Source of the DNA: an uncultured Bacteroidota bacterium
GTDB lineage: Bacteria; Bacteroidota; Bacteroidia; Flavobacteriales; Flavobacteriaceae
Length of the DNA stretch: 64,000 bases
NCBI GenBank assembly: GCA_902606525.1
Contig: CACLGW010000004.1
Location: 1-64,000 of the forward strand
Direction: 5' to 3'
A program made the translations under genes and the position numbers. Below the pieces are notes generated by a model. The model ran no database searches, had not been told where the DNA came from, and was given only the letters and a program-made list of their open reading frames with translations. Shown in pieces: positions 20,695 to 31,428 of this stretch; the stretch's first letter is position 1, and each line of letters starts with the position of its first letter.

Positions 20695-21193
20695 TTAATT
20701 TTTTATAAAATGTGGAGACCAACGCAATTAAAATTAGTGAAAAAACTGAAGTAAGTATTACATTCTTTAAAATAAGATAGGATGCATTCCAATTGAAATA
20801 AACGATAATAAAATAAAGAAGATGATGGATACCAATTAAAAGACATAAAAAAAGAAATTTATTTTTTCTTCTTGAATCATTTTGGAATGTAGAAGGAATT
20901 TCAGAGGTTAAACCAAATGAATATTTTATAAGTAAAGGTCTTGAAAAACCAACTGTTAATGAAGCAATTGTATGTGCACCACCAGATTGAGATAAAAAAT
21001 CAATACAAAAACCAAGTATAAAACTAATAAGAATAAAAATTGTTTGATCACTATCAAAACGATATATAACTAGAAAAAGCAAGTAGAACATTGGATTGAT
21101 ATAACCAAAAATATTCACATTATTAAAAACCATTACCTGAACTAAAACAAGAATTGCAAATGAAAGTAGTAAAGTGATTAAATCTCTATTCAT
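20684..21193 (-). CDS. mreD: Rod shape-determining protein MreD
   Basis: 169-aa polytopic protein between mreC and mrdA; conserved gene order. Confidence 0.88.
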   Translation of the reverse strand: MNRDLITLLLSFAILVLVQVMVFNNVNIFGYINPMFYLLFLVIYRFDSDQTIFILISFILGFCIDFLSQSGGAHTIASLTVGFSRPLLIKYSFGLTSEIPSTFQNDSRRKNKFLFLCLLIGIHHLLYFIIVYFNWNASYLILKNVILTSVFSLILIALVSTFYKKLNDS

Positions 21194-21204
21194 TCCTGTA
21201 AATT

Positions 21205-22011
21205 TTATTTTAACTTTTTGATATCCTCAATATCTTTGTTTTCAATTACATAAACATAATAAACTTGAGAAGGATCTTTAAAAAGCATTACCTCTATCTT
21301 ATAGTATCCACTTTTATTATCTGATTCGAATGATGAAATCTTTCCCAAAGGAATACCTAATGGAAAATAAGAAGACATTCCACCGGTTACTATTGTATCC
21401 CCTTCTAAAATTAAACTGTTTATTACTACGTCATCTACCTGAAAATCATTTGGATTTATTCCCTTCCAAGATAAAGTTCCAAATGCAGAGCTATTTTTAA
21501 GCCTAATATTTATTTTCAAGTCTTGGTTTAAAATTGAAATTACGCTAGAGTAGTGCTTTGAAACAGATTTTACAATTCCTATAATACCTTGATCTGAAAT
21601 AACAGCCATTTCTTTAGAAATTCCATCTGCATAGCCTTTATCTATTATTATATAATTTCGCTGATTTAAAAAGCTATTTTTGATGACATTAGCAGCTTTC
21701 ACTTTAAAAGGAAACCTTCTTTTTATTTTTAAATCATTTGGATACAATGGAATTCTATTTGATTTAAGTTGAAGATCTTTTAATACTTCATTTTCCTTTA
21801 GGAGCTTTTGATTTATTTTTTTAAGGTTAAAATAATTTTCTATTTTGTTACTAACATTGTAAATACTTTCTGAAAAATATAAGCTATATTTTTCTAGTTG
21901 GCTTTTATGAAAGTTGCTATTGCCATTTAAAAATAGCAAAGAAATACCCAAAAGAAAAAAATATAAGACAGGGTTTCTAAATCGTACGAGCGCGTTCAAA
22001 ATTCGCTGCAT
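21205..22011 (-). CDS. mreC: Rod shape-determining protein MreC
   Basis: N-terminal TM, coiled coil, 'IIDKGYADGISKEMAVISDQGIIGIVKSVSKHYSSVISILN', between mreB and mreD. Confidence 0.93.
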   Translation of the reverse strand: MQRILNALVRFRNPVLYFFLLGISLLFLNGNSNFHKSQLEKYSLYFSESIYNVSNKIENYFNLKKINQKLLKENEVLKDLQLKSNRIPLYPNDLKIKRRFPFKVKAANVIKNSFLNQRNYIIIDKGYADGISKEMAVISDQGIIGIVKSVSKHYSSVISILNQDLKINIRLKNSSAFGTLSWKGINPNDFQVDDVVINSLILEGDTIVTGGMSSYFPLGIPLGKISSFESDNKSGYYKIEVMLFKDPSQVYYVYVIENKDIEDIKKLK

Positions 22012-22017
22012 ACCAAA

Positions 22018-23037
22018 TTATTTTATTAGGACTGTCTTAAATCGTTCTGTATTTTTTAAAGCTATACCAGTACCTCGAACAACAGCTTGTAAAGGATCTT
22101 CTGCCACATAAATAGGTAGATCAGTTTTCTGAGAAAGGCGTTTATCCAAACCACGTAAAAGTGCCCCTCCACCCGCTAGATATATCCCAGTGTTGTATAT
22201 ATCAGCAGACAGTTCTGGAGGTGTTTGAGAAAGTGCTTCCATAATAGCATCTTCAATCCGTATTATTGATTTATCCAAAGCTTTAGCTACTTCAGCATGA
22301 TTAATCAATACCTGCTTGGGTTTACCGGACATTAAATCTCTTCCTTGAACTGACATGTCTTCTGGAGGATTTTCAAGATCTTCAACAACACTTCCAACAA
22401 GAATTTTTATTTTTTCTGCAGTGCGGTCTCCGATGTAGAGATTATGTTTACCTCGCATATAATTTATAATATCACTAGTAAAAACATCTCCAGCAATTTT
22501 GATCGATTTATCACAGACAATACCTGAAAGTGCGATCACAGCAATCTCTGTAGTTCCTCCTCCAATATCTACAACCATATTTCCTTTTGGCTGCATTATA
22601 TCAATTCCTATACCAATTGCTGCTGCCATAGGCTCATGAATAAGATAAACTTCTTTTCCATTTACACGCTCTGCAGATTCCTTTACCGCCCGCATTTCTA
22701 CCTCTGTAATTCCTGAAGGTATACAGATCACCATACGAAGTGAAGGTGAAAAAAAACGTCTGTGTAGTGCAGGGATGCTTTTGATCAAACGATTAATCAT
22801 TTGTTCAGAGGCGTTAAAATCAGCAATCACACCATCTTTCAAAGGGCGAACTGTACGAATATTTTCATGCGTTTTTCCTTGCATCATGTTAGCCTCCTGT
22901 CCAATAGCAATAACTTTATTTGTGGTTCGATCTATAGCTACTATTGATGGGCTATTTACAACAACTTTATCGTTATGAATAATAAGGGTATTGGCTGTAC
23001 CTAAATCTATTGCTATTTCTTCTGTAAAAAGTCCCAT
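22018..23037 (-). CDS. mreB: Rod shape-determining protein MreB
   Basis: 'IAIDLGTANTLI', 'MVVDIGGGTTEIAVI', 'IYLAGGGALLRGLD'. Confidence 0.97.
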   Translation of the reverse strand: MGLFTEEIAIDLGTANTLIIHNDKVVVNSPSIVAIDRTTNKVIAIGQEANMMQGKTHENIRTVRPLKDGVIADFNASEQMINRLIKSIPALHRRFFSPSLRMVICIPSGITEVEMRAVKESAERVNGKEVYLIHEPMAAAIGIGIDIMQPKGNMVVDIGGGTTEIAVIALSGIVCDKSIKIAGDVFTSDIINYMRGKHNLYIGDRTAEKIKILVGSVVEDLENPPEDMSVQGRDLMSGKPKQVLINHAEVAKALDKSIIRIEDAIMEALSQTPPELSADIYNTGIYLAGGGALLRGLDKRLSQKTDLPIYVAEDPLQAVVRGTGIALKNTERFKTVLIK

Positions 23038-23068
23038 TTTAAATATTAAATATCAGCAAAATTAAGAA

Positions 23069-24592
23069 TTAATGTTTAAAGTGCCTTGTTCCAGTCAAAA
23101 CCATTCGCATTCCATTATTGTCGCAATAGGATATTGAAAGATTATCATTGATAGAACCACCTGGTTGAATAACCGAATTAATACCCGATTTATTTGCTAT
23201 TTCAACACAGTCTGGAAAAGGAAAAAATGCATCACTAGCCATAACAGCATTCTTAAGATTAAAGTTGAATTTTTTAGCTTTTTGAATCGCTTGATTTAAA
23301 GCATCAACTCTTGAAGTCTGACCTGTTCCAGAGGCAATAAGTTGATGATTTTTTGCAATAACTATGGTATTAGACTTTGTATGCTTACAGATTTTAGAAG
23401 CAAATAAGAGGTCTCGAACTTCTTCAATACTCGGAGCTATTTGAGTGGCTATTATTAGATCGCTTTCTTGTTCAGTTTTTAGATCTCTATCTTGTAATAA
23501 GACACCGTTTAAACAGCTCCGAATACTTTCTCTTTGTAATTTATTTTCTTTTTGAATTAAAATAATTCGGTTCTTTTTTCTCTTTAATATCTCTAGTGCC
23601 TCGGTTTGAAATGCCGGAGCAATTATAACCTCACAAAATAGTTCACTTATTAATTTTGATGTGCTAACATCAATTGTCTTGTTGCTAATTAAAACACCTC
23701 CAAAAGCAGATATAGGATCACTAGCGAGGGCATTGCTGTAAGCTTCTGCTAAAGTTTCTCGAATAGCAAAACCACAAGCATTATTGTGCTTTAAGATACC
23801 AAAAGCGGGCTTTCCGTCGTAAAATTCTGACATTAAAGTTACTGCGGCATCGATATCCAATAAGTTATTATAAGAAATTTCTTTTCCATGAACGTGTTCT
23901 ATTAAATCAGAGAGAGGTCCATAAAAGTATCCTTTCTGGTGGGGATTTTCACCATAACGAAGTAATTGAGATTGGCTGGAACTAAGGTTCAGATAATTTT
24001 GAGTTTCATTAAAGTGATTAAAAATGGCAGAATCGTAATGAGAAGAATTATGAAATGCTTTTACAGCGAATGTTTTACGGTCTTCTAATGAAGGAGCGCC
24101 GGATGAATTGTTGTATATATTAATAAATTTTGTATAATCCTCTTTGTTTGAAATACATAGTACATCTTTGAAGTTTTTTGCTGCAGCTCGAATCAGAGCA
24201 ATTCCACCAATATCGATTTTTTCAATGATTTCACTCTCAGTTGCATTATCCGTTATTGTATTTTCAAAAGGATATAAATCTACAATGACTAACTCAAAAG
24301 TTGGAATTTCAAAGCTTTCAAGGTCCTTTTGATCTGAGGGATTTTCAGATCTGCTTAGAATACCACCAAAAACTTTTGGATGTAAGGTCTTAACTCGACC
24401 ACCAAGAATTGAAGGATACCCTGTTAAATTTTCAATGGGGTTTACTTCATGTCCCATATCTTGAATGAAACGTTCTGTCCCTCCTGTGGAATACAAGGAA
24501 ACTCCGTTGTCAACTAATACTTGGATTAAAGGTTCTAAACCTTTTTTATTAAATACTGAAATAAGGGCAGAAGAAATTTTTTTATTGTACAT
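23069..24592 (-). CDS. purH: Bifunctional AICAR formyltransferase/IMP cyclohydrolase
   Basis: 'ALISVFNKKGLEPL', 'STGGTERFI', 'GGRVKTLHPKVFGGIL', 'RYGENPHQKGYFY', 'ASDAFFPFPDCVEIA'. Confidence 0.97.
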   Translation of the reverse strand: MYNKKISSALISVFNKKGLEPLIQVLVDNGVSLYSTGGTERFIQDMGHEVNPIENLTGYPSILGGRVKTLHPKVFGGILSRSENPSDQKDLESFEIPTFELVIVDLYPFENTITDNATESEIIEKIDIGGIALIRAAAKNFKDVLCISNKEDYTKFINIYNNSSGAPSLEDRKTFAVKAFHNSSHYDSAIFNHFNETQNYLNLSSSQSQLLRYGENPHQKGYFYGPLSDLIEHVHGKEISYNNLLDIDAAVTLMSEFYDGKPAFGILKHNNACGFAIRETLAEAYSNALASDPISAFGGVLISNKTIDVSTSKLISELFCEVIIAPAFQTEALEILKRKKNRIILIQKENKLQRESIRSCLNGVLLQDRDLKTEQESDLIIATQIAPSIEEVRDLLFASKICKHTKSNTIVIAKNHQLIASGTGQTSRVDALNQAIQKAKKFNFNLKNAVMASDAFFPFPDCVEIANKSGINSVIQPGGSINDNLSISYCDNNGMRMVLTGTRHFKH

Positions 24593-24598
24593 AGTAAA

Positions 24599-25087
24599 TT
24601 ATAAACTTAATAATGAGGAACCGTACGTTTTTGATATTAGCTCACAACAATCTTCAAGTAATAACTCATCTTGTTCGGAAAACGAGCTAAGTGTATTTGA
24701 ATCAATATCAATTTGCCCAATATTTTTTTCTTCAAGAAATAAGGGGACGACAAGTTCAGATTTCACATTAATATTACAGGATATATAGTTATCTTGTTCT
24801 TGAACATTGGGGGCCATAAAATTTTTATTGGAAATTGCTACTTGACCACAAATTCCCTTTCCAAATGGGATAGTTGTATGCTCGGTGGGAATTCCAGAGA
24901 AGACCTTAAGATGTAAAATTTTGGCTTTATGGTCCGCAAAGTAAAACCCAACCCAATCATAGTGGTCAAAACCTTCCCTTAGGATGTTAAAAGAGGCTTC
25001 TAAGCCCTTGGAAGGGTTATTATTAGCATTTAAAGCTATTATAACTTTTTCTAAAATGAGTGAATATTTTGTAGTTAGCATTATCAA
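24599..25087 (-). CDS. GAF-domain protein, free-methionine-(R)-sulfoxide reductase-like
   Basis: 'YDWVGFYFAD', 'IPFGKGICGQVAI', 'SCNINVKSELVVPLFLEEKNIGQIDIDS' resemble the fRMsr GAF family including Cys positions; TTG start or internal ATG. Confidence 0.75.
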   Translation of the reverse strand: MIMLTTKYSLILEKVIIALNANNNPSKGLEASFNILREGFDHYDWVGFYFADHKAKILHLKVFSGIPTEHTTIPFGKGICGQVAISNKNFMAPNVQEQDNYISCNINVKSELVVPLFLEEKNIGQIDIDSNTLSSFSEQDELLLEDCCELISKTYGSSLLSL

Positions 25088-25111
25088 ACAAAAATAAACA
25101 ATCTCTACTTA

Positions 25112-25131
25112 CATACTTAAGTTTAAGTATG
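25112..25131. promoter_or_regulatory. Perfect inverted repeat CATACTTAA-GT-TTAAGTATG, operator-like
   Basis: 9-bp perfect arms, 2-nt spacer, in the divergent intergenic region upstream of the HMA/MauE gene. Confidence 0.5.
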
Positions 25132-25209
25132 CTTTTAATTATATATATAATTAATTTTATCTTTTATTACTAAGACAGATATTATTAATTTTATTTCATA
25201 TTAAATTCA

Positions 25210-25920
25210 ATGAAATCAAGATTTCACGTTACAGGAATGACCTGTGTGGCTTGTCAAAAAAAAGTTGCAGAGAAAATAATGGATATTGATCAAGTTAAAG
25301 AAGTTGAGGTCTCACTTGAAACAGGATTAGCTCAAATAAAATCTAATACTCGACTTAATGCTGAAGATATTTCAAACCTTTTGGGTTCCAAATATTCCGT
25401 TGATGAAGCTATTTATTCTTCAGTGAAAACTAAAAACTCTAAATTAAAGCAACTTACTCCTCTATTATTAATTTTAACATATCTAATTGCTGGAACCCTA
25501 TTTTTATCCTATAAAATTAGTGCTACTCCTCAAAGAGGCATGTATATCTTTATGGGGTTGTTTTTTATTGTATTTAGTTTTTTTAAATTCTTAGACTATC
25601 AAGGATTTCCGGATTCATTCAAACGTTACGATCCCTTAGCAAAGAGAATTCCCGGTTATGCAGAAATATACCCCTTTATTGAAACTTTTTTGGGAATAGC
25701 TTACTTAGCAGAATTAAAGTTACCCCTGGTTTTATTGATTACACTAATTATTTTGTCTTTTACAACCTTTGGTGTGATTCGTGTTTTACTTGAAAAATCT
25801 GAAATAGAATGTGCCTGTCTAGGAACTGCAATAAAACTTCCTATGACTGAAGCTACACTAATAGAAAATACTATTATGCTTTCCATGTCCAGCATTCTTT
25901 TAATAGATTATTTTTTTTAA
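25210..25920 (+). CDS. Heavy-metal-associated (HMA) domain fused to MauE/DoxX-like membrane domain
   Basis: N-terminal HMA 'FHVTGMTCVACQKKVAEKI'; C-terminal TM domain with 'RIPGYAEIYPFIETFLGIAYLAEL' and 'IECACLGTAIKLPM' typical of MauE-like proteins. Confidence 0.85.
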   Translation: MKSRFHVTGMTCVACQKKVAEKIMDIDQVKEVEVSLETGLAQIKSNTRLNAEDISNLLGSKYSVDEAIYSSVKTKNSKLKQLTPLLLILTYLIAGTLFLSYKISATPQRGMYIFMGLFFIVFSFFKFLDYQGFPDSFKRYDPLAKRIPGYAEIYPFIETFLGIAYLAELKLPLVLLITLIILSFTTFGVIRVLLEKSEIECACLGTAIKLPMTEATLIENTIMLSMSSILLIDYFF

Positions 25921-25922
25921 AT

Positions 25923-26357
25923 ATGTATATTTACAATATGATTTACAAAAAGTCAGTAAGTTTTTTATTTGCTCTACTAGTCTTTTCGACCCAGACTGGC
26001 TATGCTTTAAATATTCATTATTGTGGTGGCAGGATTGCCGAAATTTCTTTAGCCCATATGTCTACCAATTGTGAGATGGAATCTCCAAAAAATTCCAAAG
26101 ACTCACTTAAAAAAGAATTTTCAAAAAAATCATGCTGTGAAGATGATTTGCTACTATTTCAAAATTATGAATATCAAAAAGAGCATTTAAAAGTTTTCCC
26201 TAAATTGATTGATCTTGATGTAGCGATTCTCCTTCCATTAAATAATATCTATTGTGAAGCTTTTTTCGTTTCTGAAGTTTTTTCAAAGTATAATCCTCCA
26301 CCCCCCAAATCTGACAAACTCTTTTTGTTACAGAAGTCTTTTATTTTTTATGGCTAA
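25923..26357 (+). CDS. Small exported Cys-rich protein (HYC_CC_PP-type)
   Basis: Hydrophobic N-terminus, 'NIHYCGGRIAEISL', 'KKSCCEDDLLLFQ', C-terminal 'NPPPPKSDK'. Confidence 0.8.
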   Translation: MYIYNMIYKKSVSFLFALLVFSTQTGYALNIHYCGGRIAEISLAHMSTNCEMESPKNSKDSLKKEFSKKSCCEDDLLLFQNYEYQKEHLKVFPKLIDLDVAILLPLNNIYCEAFFVSEVFSKYNPPPPKSDKLFLLQKSFIFYG

Positions 26358-26417
26358 ATATCCCTTATTATTTTAATAATTTAATAATAGGAATACTTTA
26401 CTCATAAAAGATAATAA

Positions 26418-28643
26418 TTGAAAAAATATATTTATTTAATAATAGGACTGAACCTTATGCAACTCCTTGCACAAGAGAATCTTGAGGGGATGATAGTTGC
26501 TAAGGACGGTAATCAAACCATTCCATTAATTGGTGCAAATGTCTTTTGGCTAAATTCACAAAAGGGAACTATAACAAATGAAGAAGGGAAATTTTCTCTT
26601 CCCTATTTAGGTCCTAAAGAACGAATTATAATTAGTTATATTGGCTTTAAATCAGATACGCTTAGTATAAAAGAAAATCGTTTTTTAATTCATTTTTTGG
26701 ATGAAACTAATATCGAATCTTTAAATGAAGTAACACTTACTCAAAGGCAAAAAGCAATTCAAAAATCTTACTTTAAGGCGCAAAACATTATAAATGTCAA
26801 CACTGCCGAATTACTAAAAGCTGCATGTTGCAATCTTTCAGAAAGTTTTGAGACCAATCCATCAATAGATGTTAACTTTTCTGATGCGCTTACAGGAACT
26901 AAGCAAATTCGCATGTTGGGACTCACAAGTCCTTACTTGTTAATTACAGAAGAAAATGTTCCCATGGTCCGAGGAGCTTCTCAGGCTTACGGGTTGACGT
27001 TCACTCCTGGCACCTGGATCGAGAGTATTCAGATTACAAAAGGTGCAGGAAGTGTGGCCAATGGTTTCGAAAGTATTGCAGGTCAAATAAATACTGAAAT
27101 CAAAAAGCCTTTTTCAGATATTCCTTTGTTTTTTAATTTATTTACTTCAGCGAATGGTCGCCGAGAAGGAAATTTGCAGGGGAATTGGAAAATTAATAAC
27201 AAATGGAGTAGTGGTTTATTTTTTCATGGAAATCTTAGGACACAAGAGATTGATGGAAATGGGGATACTTTTTTAGATGTTCCAATTTCCCAGCAAACTA
27301 ATATATTAAATCGTTGGCAATATATAGATGCTGAAAAAGGCTGGGTTGGTTTCGCAACGATTCGTTTGATGCAAGACGAAAAACAATTAGGGGCTTTGGG
27401 TTTTAATCTTCAAGAGGTTACCAATCAAAATCTTTGGGGGAGTGAGATAAATTCAAATAGGATTGACGCTTCATTAAAAATTGGATATGTTTTCCCAGAA
27501 TTACCTTATCAGAGCTTTGGTTTTCAATCAGCCTTCAGTAATCATATACAAGATTCATTTTATGGTTTTAGAATTTACGATATTGATCATGAAAGTCTAT
27601 ATACTAATCTATTATTTAACTCTATTATTGGAAATACCAATAATAAATTTAAATTAGGAATAAACTTTTCGTATGACAGCTATTCAGAAATTGTAGATAC
27701 TTTTTACTTTAATAGAATTGATCGTTCTTTAGGAAGTTTTTTTGAGTACAGTTATGACAGTTTGGAAAACTTTTCCTTTGTAGCTGGGATTCGAATAGAT
27801 ATTCATAATCATTTGGGAACTTTTCTTACACCACGTTTAAATCTTAGATATTCACCTAAGGAAAATACCATCATTCGATTTTCAGTTGGTAGCGGACGAA
27901 AAGCAGCTAATATTTTTGCAGAAAATCAAAGCCTTTTTGGAACCAACCGTCAGATCAACATCTATAAAAACGGGGGATCTATTTATAGTTTAAATCCTGA
28001 AAAGGCATGGAATTATGGTGCAAGTATACGCCAGATTTTTAATCTTTTTGGAAGAGGCGGAGACATTACTGCGGATTATTATATTACTAATTTCATAGAC
28101 CAAGTGGTAGTAGATTGGGAAAAGGAAGGTCAAATTTCGTTTTATAATTTGGAGGGTGTAAGTCGTGCAAATAGTTTTCAACTTTCAATTGATTACAATC
28201 CTTTAAAAGCAATTAATCTTCGTTTTGCATATAAAAATTATGATGTTCAAACTACTTACAATTCAGGACTTTCACAACGACCTTTACAGCCACAAAACAG
28301 ATTTTTTGCAAATTTAGCATGGGAATCAGTCCGAAATGTTAAGCTAGGTCAGTGGCGTTGGGATTTGACTTATCATGCTTTAGGAAAACAGCGTTTGGTT
28401 AATACTCAAAGAGATATAGTTGGCAGTTATGCTTCAGCATATGGTTTGTGGAATACTCAATTAACTCGAGCTTTTACGGGCTCTTTTGAGCTATATGCAG
28501 GTGTTGAAAATCTTGGAGATTACAAACAGTTAAATCCTATTATAGGGTCAGAAGATCCTTTTGGGATCAATTTTGATACTGCACAGATCTATGCTCCCAT
28601 TTTCGGAAGAATGCTTTATGCTGGTTTACGTTGGAATTTATAA
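26418..28643 (+). CDS. TonB-dependent receptor (CarboxypepD-reg-like N-domain, plug and barrel)
   Basis: TTG start, signal peptide, 'NEEGKFSLPYLGPKERIIISYIGFKSD', plug 'IRMLGLTSPYLLITEENVPMVRG...ITKGAGSVANGFESIAGQINTE', C-terminal barrel ending 'MLYAGLRWNL'. Confidence 0.93.
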   Translation: MKKYIYLIIGLNLMQLLAQENLEGMIVAKDGNQTIPLIGANVFWLNSQKGTITNEEGKFSLPYLGPKERIIISYIGFKSDTLSIKENRFLIHFLDETNIESLNEVTLTQRQKAIQKSYFKAQNIINVNTAELLKAACCNLSESFETNPSIDVNFSDALTGTKQIRMLGLTSPYLLITEENVPMVRGASQAYGLTFTPGTWIESIQITKGAGSVANGFESIAGQINTEIKKPFSDIPLFFNLFTSANGRREGNLQGNWKINNKWSSGLFFHGNLRTQEIDGNGDTFLDVPISQQTNILNRWQYIDAEKGWVGFATIRLMQDEKQLGALGFNLQEVTNQNLWGSEINSNRIDASLKIGYVFPELPYQSFGFQSAFSNHIQDSFYGFRIYDIDHESLYTNLLFNSIIGNTNNKFKLGINFSYDSYSEIVDTFYFNRIDRSLGSFFEYSYDSLENFSFVAGIRIDIHNHLGTFLTPRLNLRYSPKENTIIRFSVGSGRKAANIFAENQSLFGTNRQINIYKNGGSIYSLNPEKAWNYGASIRQIFNLFGRGGDITADYYITNFIDQVVVDWEKEGQISFYNLEGVSRANSFQLSIDYNPLKAINLRFAYKNYDVQTTYNSGLSQRPLQPQNRFFANLAWESVRNVKLGQWRWDLTYHALGKQRLVNTQRDIVGSYASAYGLWNTQLTRAFTGSFELYAGVENLGDYKQLNPIIGSEDPFGINFDTAQIYAPIFGRMLYAGLRWNL

Positions 28644-28665
28644 TTATCTTTAATCTAAAAATTTT

Positions 28666-29001
28666 ATGAAACCTTTCTACCTGATATTTTTTTTAATTGT
28701 ACCATTAGCAATTAGCGCTCAAAATAAAAAGAATGAAAAAGCTAGCTTTGAAGTAATTGGAAACTGTGAAATTTGTAAAAAGCGTATTGAAAAAGCTGCT
28801 TTATCAAAACAAGGTGTTAAGTACGCTAATTGGGATATTCCCTCAAATCTAATTTCTGTAATCTATAATTCTAAAAAAATTTCTTTAAAAAATGTGCAAG
28901 CTGCGATAGCATCTGTTGGGCATGACACTCCTATGTTTAAAGCTCTTGATTCTGTTTATAAAGAACTTCCAATGTGCTGTCTTTACAAACGGACTGATTA
29001 A
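28666..29001 (+). CDS. Secreted heavy-metal-associated (HMA) domain protein with C-terminal CC motif
   Basis: Signal peptide, 'EVIGNCEICKKRIEKAAL' HMA motif, C-terminal 'ELPMCCLYKRTD'. Confidence 0.85.
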   Translation: MKPFYLIFFLIVPLAISAQNKKNEKASFEVIGNCEICKKRIEKAALSKQGVKYANWDIPSNLISVIYNSKKISLKNVQAAIASVGHDTPMFKALDSVYKELPMCCLYKRTD

Positions 29002-29003
29002 TT

Positions 29004-29033
29004 AAAAAAGGCTCCGAATTTGGAGCCTTTTTT
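29004..29033. terminator. Bidirectional intrinsic terminator between convergent HMA gene and groEL
   Basis: AAAAAAGGCTCC-gaattt-GGAGCCTTTTTT hairpin with A/T tracts on both sides. Confidence 0.85.
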
Positions 29034-29046
29034 ATTATAAAAATTC

Positions 29047-30976
<1,930 letters not shown>

Positions 30977-31079
30977 AATATTTTTTTTTTTTTAGTTTCA
31001 GAAATTATGCCAAGACTTTAAAAATGTCATTTTGATACCAAAAAATGTCAGCCTGTCAGTAAACACTATTTAGAAAAAG

Positions 31080-31427
31080 TTAATTTTCTATCTCAGGTAT
31101 TTCAGGTATCTCCTCAACACTCTGTTCAAGTGTTTCTGGAATAGTTTGTTCAATTGAACTATTTTCAATAAGCTTTGAATCCAGAGAACTCTCACCTGAA
31201 GATAATGTTAAATTCGAGATCAAAATTAAAGCAAGTAACATTGTTGCTAAAATCCATGTACTTCGATCTAAAAAATCTGACGTTTTTTGAACTCCACCAA
31301 CTTGTTGTGTTCCTCCACCAAATGAAGAAGAAAGTCCCCCTCCTTTTGGATTTTGAACCATCACAACGAGCACTAGTAAGAAACATACTAAAACTATAAG
31401 TGATATGAATATTGAAAATGTACTCAT
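31080..31427 (-). CDS. secG: Preprotein translocase subunit SecG
   Basis: Two TM segments, 'VMVQNPKGGGLSSSFGGG...GVQKTSDFLDRSTWILA'. Confidence 0.92.
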   Translation of the reverse strand: MSTFSIFISLIVLVCFLLVLVVMVQNPKGGGLSSSFGGGTQQVGGVQKTSDFLDRSTWILATMLLALILISNLTLSSGESSLDSKLIENSSIEQTIPETLEQSVEEIPEIPEIEN

Positions 31428-31428
31428 T

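Noticed and set aside
31005-31020. Possible sigma-54 -24/-12 promoter (TTGGCATAATTTCTGA on the minus strand) upstream of groES
   Set aside because: Has the -24 GG (TTGGCA) but not the -12 GC at the required spacing; insufficient match to call.
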